Source of the DNA: Meandrina meandrites
Taxonomy: Eukaryota > Cnidaria > Anthozoa > Scleractinia > Meandrinidae
Assembly: GCA_963693305.1 (NCBI GenBank)
Contig: OY855904.1
Location: 19,399,496-19,463,495 of the forward strand
DNA: 64,000 nucleotides
Reading direction: 5' to 3'
In this document: positions 29,876-62,408 of the stretch, in pieces
How positions within the stretch are numbered: position 1 is the first letter of the stretch
Layout: each line of letters starts with the position of its first letter
Notes under the pieces: generated by a model
The model's input: the letters and a program-made list of their open reading frames with translations, nothing else
The model's database searches: none
Told to the model about the DNA's origin: nothing
Translations under genes and position numbers: made by a program

Positions 29876-30969
29876 TCATTCAAGATATTCCACAAAGTGC
29901 TGCTATTGGCAAAATCTATCAAACTTGAGAGATCAAAAAAATGTTAAATATGCTAAAATATTAGGGCATAAAATAACTCTTCATAACATACTACACCAAG
30001 TCACTTTCTGGAATGATCTGAAACTACCGGGGTGGATCTAGGGGGGTGCAGGGGGTTCGCACACCCCTCCCCTCCACTGGGCATATTCTGCAAAAAAGGA
30101 AAGGGAAAAAAACGTACACGGGTCCCCTCCTAAGAAAAATCCTGGATGTACACCCCTCCTAAGAAAAATCCTACATCCACCCCTAAGCATTTCCATTTGG
30201 CTATCCTAGGAATGTTTATCTGTGGGCAACTTTTCACCCCACTGAGAATGAAGGTCATTTGAAATTAAATTGTCGGGGGGGGGGGGGGGGGGGGGAGGAG
30301 GGTTTCTTTGATAGCCGGCTGTATAAACATGGTATCCTTTAATGCAGTGATACATGTACAGAAACTTATGGAGTTGCCAGGGAACTCTAAAACAGTGAGA
30401 CTTATACAGGATTTGTTAAGCCTGGGTGTCAAACCATGTTCTCTGAGTATTTCTGAGCTTGCGTGCACTCGAGCTCGAGAACAGAAGCAATTGTCTTTCA
30501 CCAGAATCTTTCCTGAAACTGCGTAGTTGCTGTTTAATTTGCTAAGAGGTCTTTCCGTGCAATTCTTTCATCCTCAGTAACATATTCACTACAATATATT
30601 CGTCAAAAAGGGAAATAAAAGACATGATTTCTGCAGAGATCATCATCCACACTTACCTAACAACAACTTTCAAGCACCAACCTCGCTCTCAGATCAAAAC
30701 GAGCCAAATAGTAGGGGTAGGGAAGGTGGAATTCCAAAAGGCCACTCCTTTAACAACAAATGTACTTACGATGTAAAAGCACGTTAATGTTTTGTGAAAA
30801 TATATCAGAATCGATAATCATAAATCTCAATAAGGACTGTTAGGAAAATACGTTATTCTAATCTGACTCTTTACTGTTCGTTAACCTGCCCCACCTCACC
30901 CCGCTTCGTCGTAGATGTTATTGACAGAGAATTCCTGGGTCGAGAAAAAGGAGCGCGCTAAGTTTCAAA
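29876..30969. promoter_or_regulatory. Head-to-head spacer of HAD and PMF1
   Basis: About 1.1 kb between two divergent start codons. It contains the GGGGTGGAT MITE (30029-30183) and a poly-G run near 30275-30297. The PMF1-proximal part is AT-poor, and the ATG lies in CAAAATGGCGGCAATC, which fits a YY1-type initiator element. The HAD mRNA may have a non-coding 5' exon here, but this was not resolved. Confidence 0.5.
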
Positions 30970-33900
30970 ATGGCGGCAATCACTGAAGAGACATGTTTGG
31001 AATCGAATTCTTTATCGGAAAAGGACAGTTCATCCTTTGAGAGACAGGAAGAGAGAGAGGGAAGACGCATGGTATTCTTTAGAAAAGTAATGAAGAAATG
31101 CTTGGACAAAATTATGGCTGCTGGAAGGTGAGTCGCAAAGAATAAAATTAATACAAACATCGTACGTCAAACGTCGACTGTACAGTGTTTATAATATTTA
31201 CTAAATCAGCGAGCAAATCAGTAACCTATACGCATCAAATCGAAATTTAGCTGCAAATTTGTGCAGAAGTTTTCTCTTAATCTCTGTTATCCATGTTCAA
31301 TTATAACTTCCTTGTCTGTAATGTCTAATAACTGCAGCCAGGAGAAGTTTGCCACCTGTTTCACTGCAATCAAAGAAAGAAACCCTGCTGAATTCAAAAG
31401 TATCACAGAACAACTGATGCAACACCTTCAGAACAACATAGAGGTACGTTTATTGTGGCCACGATATACTGAGCTCCCATCAGGTATTTGAGATGCAACA
31501 GGTGTGAAAAGTGTGGTTACCCCTCGGATTCCTCTACTCCATAATTCTAACTCCCCCCCCCCAGGGGGGTTGGAACCCCTTGGGTGCAAACTTCAAAGGT
31601 GCCAGCATCACACAAGAAGGAGTATCAACTGATTTTTATTGAATATTTCACTCATCATAGGCAGGTCTAGTTAAAGTTAATATACTTGGCATAATATCAC
31701 CTATACAATTTTGCACCATTTCCTAAAGCGATATTCTACAGAGCCATGATTAACTATAATAAGCGTTGTGGTAAGCATGCGGTAACATTGGTCATGATAT
31801 TGGAGCACTTATTCTAACACCCATGCCCTGCTCTTCAAAGTACCACCACTGCTTAATATCATGTAATGCAATGAGGTAATTGTGAACCAATCACAAGTAC
31901 TGGAGCATTCAAACCACTATGATTTGAACCAATCAGTATCAAGATCACTGCAATAGCATTTCAACACTGGGATGAATGGTTTTATTTGCTGTAGTGTCAT
32001 TAGTTTTCACTGTTAACCTGCTGCCTTGCTACATGGAAGGTGGGTGCCTGGGATATCCAGGGGCTTCCACTGTGGCCAGCCAGCCCCTAGATAGAATACC
32101 GCTCCCATGGCTGGCAAATCCCCGCAACCCAGCCATGAGCCCCCATTCTAGGCACCTGTCAACACTGATAGAATCAGTGGAAGGAGAAAAAGAAAAGAGG
32201 GGAGGGGGATGGGGGAATGCTGGAAGAGAAGACCGCTTCAACAAACCTGCTAAAAACACAAACGCCAAACACGTTGCAAAAAGGAAGGTGTAAGAACCAT
32301 GTGAGCCTGCACTTGAACAGGTGACTGCTGGCCAACGAGTGCCCGCTAGCTTGTGGTGGTTAACTTTGTTAAATGTCATTTAACTAAATTTTAACTGGTC
32401 ATGGTTCTAGATATACATTTATTTAACATCCTGTTTTTTTGTGTTTTGTTTATAGAAAGAGATTGATTTGATGATTAAACAGGAGGATCTGGTATATTTC
32501 TTCAATGAGCTTGATCGTATCGTTGCAGCCTCTGATAAAGAAGACTCACAACCTGCTTGGTGATTATTCCTCAAATAATATATTATAATATGCAAAACTA
32601 ATGTACATAATGTCATATTTAACAATTTCAAGAGTTCTATTTTAACAAAACAGTGATAAACAGCTAAGCTCTCTTTACAATGTTGACAAGAAGAATAAGG
32701 ACAAGGAGACCACAAGCAGCACGCTTACAATGTACAAGATCAGTTTACTGTTCTAAAGAAATGCCACACAAAGCTGGATAATTTGTTTGATTTACGAGAT
32801 TCTATAAATCCGGAATGTAAAACCAAAACTTAACAACCAATCGATTCTGTTCATGCTCAAATGTTTACATGATAATTGACTATGTAAATAGATCTTCACC
32901 CTTTGTTCCATTGTTTTGTTCTATTTGATAATGATGACATGGAGTCAATAAAACATCCTTTATTTTCTTGTCACTAATTTTTATCCTTAAATGTTTCACA
33001 AAACATTTTGTTTTTCTAAATCTGAGACTAAGGGAGTAAACATTTTGTTTAAATTAATTTCCATCATAGACTCTTTGCAAAAATGGCTGCCAATTTAACA
33101 TTCTTTTGTTCACAATTAAACTAGCCTCACTAACCTTGTTCTAAATTAAAAATTCTTTTGTGTTATCAATTAAAAAACAAGGTTAGTTACAGTAGGCTAA
33201 TTTAGTTACATACAAATTTTAAATTGGCAGCCATTTTTGCATAGGGTCTATTACTTTAACTGTTCCTCATATTTTTTGAAGCAGTGTTATATTTGATGAC
33301 TTTTTTGACAGTTGTCACAAAATAACAATAGCAACATTGTCAGTAATAATTCATTTTTTATTAAATTCAGGCTAAAGAAATTAAATGCACACTACAAGGA
33401 TCATTTTATTCGTTTCAATAATTCATTTTATTAATCTTGACTATCACTCACAATCGTAATTTCTGCAACTCATACAGGAGGCCTTCAGGGGATCCAGACA
33501 AAGATATAATTGACCATATCATGCAAGTTAAATTAGCTTACAAGGATCAACTGACACACATTCTTCAACAGGTATGAAGCAGTTTCTGCCCTTCAGTTTT
33601 ATCCATGAATAAACTGCCCTGGTCACTCATTCATCTTCTTCAAACTGATGTATCATCTTGTAGTTGTTTTCTTTCCTTTTTAACTTTGCAATTATTAATA
33701 CATATCTTTATGAAAACACTTGCTAATGAATGGCTTAAAGATACCTGTTAACAGGGGTTCATTAAGGTTTGGTGCTGGTTAGTCTGCGTTGCAGACGAAC
33801 TAAAGCCCAGTATAGTCCAGGGTTTAGTTTGTCTGTAATGCAGGTTAGAGCTGGTGGGCATCACGGTTTTGCACCCATGCAAAGTATCAGCAAGGCCCTA

Positions 33901-34562
33901 TCCTCTTAGGTAAACTGAAGTCAGTTCAGATGTCAAAAACAGCCAGGAAAAGTCATGTGCATGCTTCCTCTGTTTCTCTAATGATATTAATAAAATCTTA
34001 GGTTGAAAGTGATAACGAAAGGCTAAAAGCAGACGTTTTACCAAAGAGAGGGAAATTGGTAGAAAGTGAGAGACGACTATGTGAAAAGACAAATGACTTA
34101 CGAGAGGTAGGAGTACCCTTTAGTTATTTCTCTTTTATTTCAAATTAATCTGTGAATTATGGCCCAGTTCAGACGCCGTAATTCACATGAGCCGAATCAA
34201 ATTAAGATTTTGGGCCGACTTAAATTATTTAGATTGGCTGAATTGATTCAGACGCTGAGATTAGCTGTTCCGAATTGATTCAGACGCCGTACTTGACATG
34301 AACTTAATCTAGCTGATTCGATCTGGCTCATGTGAAGTATGGCATCTGAAATGGGCCTAAATGATGAAGACAGATGTCACTGCCATAGTTTCTCCCACCC
34401 CCCTGAGGTGGGAAGTATAAGATGTAAGTTTGTTTGTGTCTATAATTATCAGTGATTGATTATTTGAAATTTGTCTTGTTTTGGTTTTCACAGGCAGCAG
34501 AATACTGTGAAGAAAACAACTTAACAGCATTCCGTGATCAGTCTCTGTTACTTTCACAGTGA
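30970..34562 (+). CDS. PMF1: NNF1/PMF1, MIS12 kinetochore complex subunit (complete)
   Basis: Six exons: 30970-31127, 31338-31443, 32456-32559, 33478-33571, 34002-34106 and 34494-34562. All have GT..AG borders and add up to 636 nt, 211 aa; the human protein has about 205. The family order is visible: VMKKCLDKIMAAGS, FATCFTAIKERNPAEF, LMQHLQNNIEKEI, FFNELDRIVAAS, QPAWRPSGDPDKDI and then a heptad-rich C-terminus (DNERLKADVLPKRGKLVESE). NNF1 pairs with MIS12 and joins the MIS12/MIND complex, which links centromeric chromatin to NDC80. The RPSG.P element after helix 3 is a strong family marker and is created exactly at the exon 3-4 junction. A MITE (34160-34358) sits in intron 5. A truncated copy is at 3408-4806. 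Confidence 0.93.
31901..32236. repeat. ~335-bp insertion present only in the right copy
   Basis: Relative to the left copy (near 4471), this block interrupts the PMF1 intron after ATCACAAGTAC. It reads into GGAATATCC-rich and GGGGGATGGGGG sequence and ends before AACAAACCTGCTAAAAACAC. The 105-codon frame it creates has no domain. The origin of the insert is not recognised. Confidence 0.7.
34160..34358. mobile_element. MITE in PMF1 intron 5
   Basis: The left end GGCCCAGTTCAGACGCCGTA and the right end GGCATCTGAAATGGGCC are inverted. Pairing continues through TTCACATGAGCC / GGCTCATGTGAA. It is related at its ends to the element at 10079-10478. Confidence 0.8.
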
Positions 34563-34670
34563 TGAAAAGAGATTAGAGGGAACTTGAATTAATAGCTTTA
34601 TCAGCTATTGAAATAGAAAGCTTCTCTATTTCATAGAAAAGCGGCACTATTGCATCAAATGAAACAACTA

Positions 34671-35090
34671 CAGGGGTGTAGCCAAGGGGTGGGGGGACCT
34701 GGGGTGCCCGGCGAGTAAACAACATACAAACCTTATAATTCAGATGGTGAAAAAGCACGGATCCGAAGAATCAACATGCCATAAATCTTTTTTTAGTGCT
34801 AGCCAGGTAGTTACATGGCAGGTTTTGTTTACAGGTTACAGTTGCCCTAACCAACAAATAAAAGCTAACCACAAGCAAACTGGAGTGAAAGCTAACCGCA
34901 AGCAAACCAGAAAAAAAGCTAACTGTAAAAAGCGCGGTAAGAGCATAACAGCAAGGAAGTGACCTGTAAAAGGAACCTGCCTGTTGTTACATACTCCATT
35001 TTTAGGACCGAACATCTACAGTGGACCATGTAACTACCCTGGGTGTGACACAGTGTGATCCCACTTTGGAAAATTCTAGCTACGCCCCTG
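34671..35090. mobile_element. 420-bp hAT-like non-autonomous element
   Basis: Termini CAGGGGTGTAGCCA and TAGCTACGCCCCTG are inverted repeats of the CAGGGG(C)GTAGC type. The flanking 8-mers AACAACTA and AAATACTA agree at six positions, compatible with a decayed hAT 8-bp target duplication. The interior carries the AACCGCAAGCAAAC words also found at 9163-9300. Confidence 0.75.
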
Positions 35091-35552
35091 AAATACTAGA
35101 TGCAAACTTCATATTGTAGTCATTTAGGCCAAAATTACTGCAGTACAACTGTAACAGTGTTTCTGTCATGACTGGACTGCATAATTTATGTGAGGCAAGT
35201 TTGATATATACAAACAGAATGTATCATCTCTTTATTACTCTTTCACTTATCAAAATACTCTGTATATAATGACGTAATTTTACTTTTGTAGTATAGTACA
35301 ACTATTAATAATTACTTTTTATAAACAACACCTCCCATGCAAGTCTGTTCTCTTAAATAAATACTGTGACTTAGAATGGTTCAACTAGGTCTTGTCCCAG
35401 TCAAGTGTGATGTGTACATTTATAGACCATGACTCTTTGTCAGTCATACAATACATTTTCTAGGGTGGCAAAGGAAGGTTGTGATCATCATGTCTCTTGT
35501 CTGTAGTGAGTTTTCATGCTCCACATACAAACTTTCTATTTCCTTTCATGTA

Positions 35553-35939
35553 CAGTAAACACCCGCATATAAGAACACACAATTTCAGAGGTCAGACTAA
35601 TTGTGTTCTTATTTATCGGATGCTTAGTGAAAAATCAGCCTCAGGATGTTCTTAAATTCAGTTCTCTATCAATACAGTAGTTTATAGTATTGTAAAGGCA
35701 AAAAATGTAATTCATGATATTAGATATTCTGAAGAGAACAAAGGTGCCCAAAACTTAGCTAATACCATTGGTCAGCAGGTGTGTTTATGGTAATTTGTGT
35801 AATTTTGACACCCTTCCCATTTTATAAGAACATTATTTTTTTTCCAGGCTGATATTGTTCTTATAAAAGTGGTGCTTTATTTGCCAAATTTCAGCCTGAT
35901 GTTCTTAATCCATGTGTTCTTATATGCGGGTGTTTACTG
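35553..35939. mobile_element. 387-bp TA-flanked MITE (family A, copy 1)
   Basis: TA + CAGTAAACACCCGCATATAA at the left. The right end is its inverse, TTATATGCGGGTGTTTACTG + TA. The TIR continues through AAGAACACA. The TA target and CAG start resemble pogo/Tigger-group Tc1/mariner elements. A second member lies at 53427-54023. Confidence 0.88.
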
Positions 35940-36004
35940 TATTACACTTGTCCAAATCATACATCACACCAAGCTGCTTTAAAAAGAAAAACATTTTAAC
36001 TATT

Positions 36005-36170
36005 TAATTTAATAAAGTTTGATGTTAATTAATGAATAGTATCAAGGTAATCTATCACATGTTGAACAAACCCTTTGAAAAGGGTTTGTTCATCTTAGGA
36101 AAGTTTGGTATTAATTTAATGAATAGTATGTAGGTTATTACATTAAAGGGTTTGTTCATCTTGGGAAAGA
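36005..36170. repeat. Two-copy ~85-bp direct repeat
   Basis: TTAATGAATAGTAT and AAGGGTTTGTTCATCTT(A/G)GGAAAG each occur twice in the same order. It lies in the 3' flank of PIK3C3, and nothing else is recognised between 35940 and 36687. Confidence 0.6.
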
Positions 36171-36687
36171 CATCTTAATAAAGAACTAAATTCTCCCATG
36201 CAGAGTGGCTGAAACTATATGAAAACATAAAGACGAATTCGATTGCTAACTCGGGGACTTTAATGGTTGATTAACCAAAATGGCTCTTTTAAATTTCTTT
36301 ACTTTTCTTAAACAAAACACAATACACTTTAATGCCAGAATGCCATAATTTATGTAATAGCTCATAATTTATCTTGTATATATTGTAATCTATGCAATTA
36401 TTAGCATGCACTGTCATCATGATTTATGCTTAATTTACACTTATAGATCTTAAGGCATTTAACTTAATCTCATGAGACAGCTTTGTCTGTAACATCTTAG
36501 TAACACGCACAAGGGCAGTGTAGATCTGCATTGTAGCATGTAGTGTCCATCACCACCCATACAATCCTCGTGGAAACCAAACAACTGAAAATACTTGACT
36601 ACAACACTGCACAGTCGACAAATGCTTTAATAAACTCATGAGGCGGAATCATTTCATAACCAGTTGTAATAAGGAATCTCTTGATAA

Positions 36688-57386
<20,699 letters not shown>

Positions 57387-57563
57387 TTTGTTTTCTTCCC
57401 GCCACTTGCGCCTGCGTGCCAATTTATTAGCGGTGTTTGTATGACAAATATGCGTCGCGGTTGATTGCGCAATGGTATTTTCAACATGGCGGACGAAGTG
57501 TTGTGGTGATCGTTGCATTGATCAAATTTTAAACTTAGGACGGAAATAAGTTTGTTTTGAAAA
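57387..57563. promoter_or_regulatory. 177-bp bidirectional promoter of VPS34 and ZCCHC9
   Basis: Only 177 bases separate the two start codons. The stretch contains TTTTCAACATGGCGGACGAA (about 57478-57497), a strong YY1-like CAACATGGCGG element, and a GC-richer centre (GCGTCGCGG, GGCGCAAGTGGCGGG nearby). No TATA box is obvious. The layout fits a shared housekeeping initiator. Confidence 0.75.
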
Positions 57564-60500
57564 ATGACTCGTTTTGCTCGTACTTCTAAAAAAACAAGTC
57601 TAGAAGCAACACCATGGCACGAGCTGGTGAATTCAAGCGGTAAGCTCAGTTGCTTTCGGACTAATTGATTTCACATAAAACAATACACGTGCTTTTAATA
57701 AACCCTGTTATTAAACTCCTGCCAGTGGGTTCACGGGGTGATCCCTGTAAATATTGTTTATTTTATTTCTTTAACGAGAAGTTGGCGAATTTTTTATATT
57801 CGTTGATTAGGTGACAATAGTTCAACGAGGAAAGACACTTCAAACAAGGTTGGGAATGAAACTAAAATGGCTGGTAGGAAAAGAAAGAAGAAGTTAAATC
57901 CTGATGATGACAGTATTGTGCCCAAGATCTCTAGAAAGTCAGAAGATAAGAAAATTCAAAGAGTAGGAGTTGAAGGTGAAGCAAACATGAGAACTGCACC
58001 TAAAAAGAAATATGTAAAGAAAGGAAATAAGTCAGCATTAAATTCAATTCAAGGAAATGGTGGAAAAATGAAAAAGAACAAGAAACATGGACCAAAGAGT
58101 GACATGCATAAAAGTACTTTTATAAAGCACAAGAGAAAATTGCTCACTGACATAAACAGGACAGAAAGTTTGGATAAAAAACATGAGGCTAGAAGGAAGC
58201 GGAGAGCAAAAGGAAAGGTACATGTACAAACAGTAGTCAGTGTGGCATTTGTGAACAACAGTGCCCATATCAGATTGTTGGCTGATTGTAAGGCAACTGT
58301 TGGCCAGTAGTCCTCTGACAATCTTCCAATAGCCTACCAACAGTCTATCAACAGCTACCAATCTGTCAGTAACTGACAAAATTATACGTTCTGAAAATGA
58401 AAAAAAAAAAAATTTCATGACAGGTGACTTCCAAATAAACAACTGAAAAACTGCACAAATTATTAACCCTTTCACTGCCAAGAGAGTCCCAGTGGAAATT
58501 TGAAAAAAAAATCCCATGTGCAGTTTTCAAAAATATTGAGACCAAATATGTGTAGATCAACATCAAAGTACAAATTATTATGTAGTATGCTATTAATTTT
58601 TCAAACTTGAGTATTGTTAATCGTATAATGTCTTAGAACTTGAAATGTTTTATTTTATCTGTGATCAATGATTGTAGTTTGTATTCTCTTTGTCATAAAA
58701 TGTTTTGTTGTTATTATTCATTATAAATAATTGTCAACAAATATTGAAAAAAGTGGTTGAAGTGTACAGCCGTATGTATACATAATGGTATTGTGCCACT
58801 CAAATATAAGTTACCACCTCTTGCCATGTTTCTCATGAGACCCGTCTCGTTTCTCTCAACAAAAAGCTTGTTTCTCTCAAAAGTCACTGAAGCATGTGTG
58901 GAATATATTACTTGCAAGAATTGCTGGCTTGTTTCAAAGATTTCTGCTCCGTAAACCATTCCTCCCAACTCAAAGTGAATGACCATTTTCAACAGAAAGC
59001 TTGATTGACTAAAATAAGTATTGATCATTGGTTTGTGTTTTCTCAGAACTTTTGTGTCCAAAAACCATAATAAAAATTATTCACAAAAATGCTGTTACAT
59101 GTAATTCAAGGAAATACTCACAAGATTATAATAACTTATATTTGAGTGGTACTGTAGTTACAAAATTAATACACTGTAACTGATCTGTAGTTTCTTTGTT
59201 CAGTGAATGTAAATTAATTTTCTAATCTATTTTCAAATGACAATGCAGCCATGTTTCCATTGCCGTCAAACTGGACACTTGGTTGCTGAGTGCCCAATGG
59301 CTCAAAATGGTGAGATGGGTGTTGGCAACTGCTACAAATGTGGATCTTCTGAACACACAACTAAAAACTGTACTAATAAGGCAACAAGTGATGCAAGTAA
59401 GTAAACACAGACAATATTTATTTTTTGTTCTGTTGACAAGTCATTTTCTTTTTGGTGATTGTTTCCTTACTGCTTGTGAGATTTGGCTTCATATTCACTT
59501 CAATTATGCATTGAAATACCCTTGACTTACCTGTGGAATATGGTGTTATCATTCTTGGATTTAGGGCTGGCAGTTGGGATGGCATTATTGCATTAGCTAT
59601 TGGACTCAGGCAGAAACCCATAAGGGTTGAAACGTGTAACTCCCTATGATTCGCATTGTACAAAGCGTTTGAACATTCGTTTCCATTAAGTACCATATTT
59701 GGAAAACCACGAGAGAAAAATCAACCAATCAAAATTGCAATATTTGGATTAACTTCACAGCGCGCACTAGCTCGCGCTAAATGGTGTAATCTTGTTTTTA
59801 AACAATTTTGGTTAAATAAGGTTAAATTTGGTTAAATTCCTCTGTTTCATCGTCATTTAATGGTCCGGAGAACTTCACTTGGATACTCTTAATGAATTTC
59901 TTTAGCTTCTGTGAGAAATTCACGGCATTTAGGTCGGAATTCAAGTGACTTACCGCAAAAGCGAGAATTTTCTTGCGTGTGTCGTTACATGTGTAAATCA
60001 TTCGCGTGCAAACTCCTTTTGTTTCCAAATATGGTAGTTGGCAAACTGAATGATCGAACGCTGTGAACACGCGTTACACGTTTCAACTCCTTATGAGTTT
60101 CTGACTCGGGTCAAATAGTCTGATATAAATATGTGCATTTTGCATGTTATACACTGTTGTGTCCTTGTGCAAGATACTTTTAAAGTCCTGACCAAACAGA
60201 GCCACAAGTAGATGCAAGTGTTTTGAAACTTAATTCTACATGTGTTTGTGAAGTCCACCTTTGGCCTTGACTTGCAAGCACTTGCACTGACTTGAGATGA
60301 CTTGGGTTCACTTGGTTGGATCAAGTTTGCATGCAAGTTTGCACAATGCAAGTTGACCACCTTAATTCACATAATTTTATTTTCTTTGGAATCAGACTTT
60401 CCTTTTGCCAAGTGTTTTATCTGTGGAGAAACTGGTCATATAGCAAGAGCATGTCCTGACAACCCTAAAGGACTCTATCCAAATGGTGAGATCAAGGAGT

Positions 60501-61480
60501 TCATCTAATATGTGTTTTTACTGGATAATTTTTTTTTTCTACGTACTTCTCTTAAATAATTTACACCAAATACAAGGTTGCTGCCATAATTTGTGTACAA
60601 ATTCGAAACAGATAGTGGTGAGACAGTTGTTGTCAAGGGATAATTTTCTAAGGCTTGCAGTCAATGGTATTTCTGCTCAGAAGTGTTTCAAGATACAGTG
60701 AAACTAACTAAACCGGGACCACCCAATGTTTTTTTTAGCCGATCACAAGACAAGCTCAGAAAAAACAATTGCTTTGATTGGTCTGCTGATGAAGGAAGCC
60801 CAATTTTTTTGTTCTAAACTGGTCTTGTGATTGGCTAAGAAAGGTTGGGTGGCCCCGATTGAGTTTGTTTCACTGTAAGATGGACTATCAAATCGGTTTT
60901 GTCTGTTTGTTAAAAAGGAATTGCTCCGAATGCATGTTCAGTATGTCCATTTCAAAAAGCTGGCTATCAGTGAGGCTTATTTCACCAGCTGAGAGAAAGC
61001 TTATCACTGGCAAACAAAGACTTGACATAATTTTGAAGGTGCACAGGCCAGAAAAGCTGACAGGGATTGTTAATGAGCCTGCTTAAGTTATATTTCAATT
61101 GCACCCCTGTATGTTTTGAATACTGGTTATCCTGTTTGCAGGTGGGGGATGTAAAATTTGTGGATCAGTGGAACATTTCAGAAGAGACTGCCCTGAACTA
61201 GTGCAACAAAATAAAGGTAGCAATTATATTGTGAAAACAAAATCAAATACAGTTGTTTTCCTTGTTATTGTTATAATTAAATACCTTTGGGGTACAATTT
61301 CCCTTAATTTTAGTGACTGATTTTTTCTATTCGTTTTTCTTAGTTTCAGTGACCACTACACATGCTCAATATATCAAAAATAAAGACAGGTATTATAGTG
61401 CAGATGCCGAGCTAGAAGACCTTGGAGGAACATCTTGTAGAGTACCTAAGAAGAAGGGACCTCTAGTCGTCAAGTTCTGA
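57564..61480 (+). CDS. ZCCHC9: ZCCHC9-like CCHC zinc-knuckle RNA-binding protein
   Basis: Six exons: 57564-57639, 57811-58217, 59249-59396, 60396-60485, 61142-61216 and 61344-61480. They total 933 nt, 310 aa (human about 271). The start MTRFAR matches the family's MTRWAR. Residues 40-160 are a highly basic Lys-rich linker. Four C-x2-C-x4-H-x4-C knuckles follow: CFHCRQTGHLVAEC (163-176), CYKCGSSEHTTKNC (189-202), CFICGETGHIARAC (217-230) and CKICGSVEHFRRDC (244-257). The linker FPFAKC..CPDNPKGLYPNGGGCK is nearly identical to vertebrate ZCCHC9. The protein ends PLVVKF. Knuckles bind single-stranded RNA, and the basic region predicts a nuclear/nucleolar location. Exon 3 carries knuckles 1-2, and exons 4 and 5 one each. 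AATAAA at 61835 may be the poly(A) signal. Confidence 0.95.
59575..60120. repeat. ZCCHC9: Inverted-repeat pair in ZCCHC9 intron 3
   Basis: CAGAAACCCATAAGGGTTGA AACGTGTAAC (59611-59640) recurs in inverse at about 60072-60102 (GTTACACGTTTCAACTCCTT ATGAGTTTCTG). The element of about 500 bp between them has no coding capacity. The AACCC-ATAA-GGGTT-GAAAC layout is a small stem-loop followed by GAAAC, again similar to Penelope/hammerhead-type termini. Confidence 0.6.
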
Positions 61481-62408
61481 TACTTTACACTGAAGAGCAG
61501 CATGGTTCTTTTATAGATCGACATGTACATATTTTTTTTTCTCCTTAATGTTTCCTTGTATTCACAGGGCTGTCATTAAGGGCAATTAAACAAATTTGCT
61601 AGGAGAGTTTTACTGGCTCGTATTAACTCCTCCCAACTCGAGTTGGAGATCCGATGGCCTAAATTACTTTTGTGCTAGATCTAATGGAAAACAGTAATGG
61701 ATTATTCAGTGACACTAGATGTCAAGTGCCCTTGCAAATTTAATTAATGGATAAGACAATTTTGATCAAGAAACAGGTCATCCTATTGTCTAAACTGTTA
61801 TCTTACATACATGTGAAAATAATGCATGGCAGTGAAATAAAATAGCGCAAATGTTAAAGGAAGAATTGTTATGACTGTGCCTGGGCTTCACTGTGTGCAG
61901 CCACAAAATGAAGTGCTATAAATTTCTAGAGCTCCAAGACAGTCCACTAGCTTTCATGTTTTGTTGAAGAAAGACGTAAATCACAGGGCAGAGGTAGAGG
62001 TTGTATGCATTTAGGAGGAGGGCTAGAGGTGTTGACTACAGTGTAATAAAAGTCCAGGAAGCTTTCCATTCTAATTTTTTAGCTACCATTTGTATTAAAG
62101 TAGTCTTGCAAAAATAATTCCTTCAATGTTTGATTTTTATTTTGATTACTTTTACCCAAAACAAGCAAATTACATGAATGTTATTGTGCCAACAATCAGT
62201 ATACGGTACTTAGCCCATTATTGCTTGTTTACAAAAATTGGCATTCAAATGTTCCCACTATGCTACACCCGTCCTACATTTTAAAATCTTGAGTAGTACA
62301 TTGAGGCTTTGACACAGTCCAGTTTCTAAACACTACTTCTTGTCACATATGTCACTCTGTTTACAGACTTCTCATACTATGAGGATGGCTGCAAGGTTAA
62401 GGCAGCAT
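61481..62408. other. Tail-to-tail spacer of ZCCHC9 and the four-repeat gene
   Basis: It holds the 3' UTRs of both convergent genes. AATAAA occurs at 61835-61840 (plus strand). No further open frame or repeat was recognised. Confidence 0.5.

Larger units (their letters stand above)
27546..33360. repeat. Segmental duplication, right copy (HAD-PMF1 block)
   Basis: Direct repeat of 1-5560. Beyond 33360 the right copy continues with PMF1 exons 4-6, whereas the left copy runs into SLC25A38 sequence. Insertions specific to this copy include about 32 bp near 31694-31726, about 335 bp at 31901-32236 and about 50 bp near 33145-33195. Confidence 0.95.

Noticed and set aside
58044..58566. 157- and 90-codon minus-strand frames opposite ZCCHC9
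   Set aside because: They mirror the Lys-rich coding exon and its A-rich intron (Phe/Leu-rich translation). Shadow frames.
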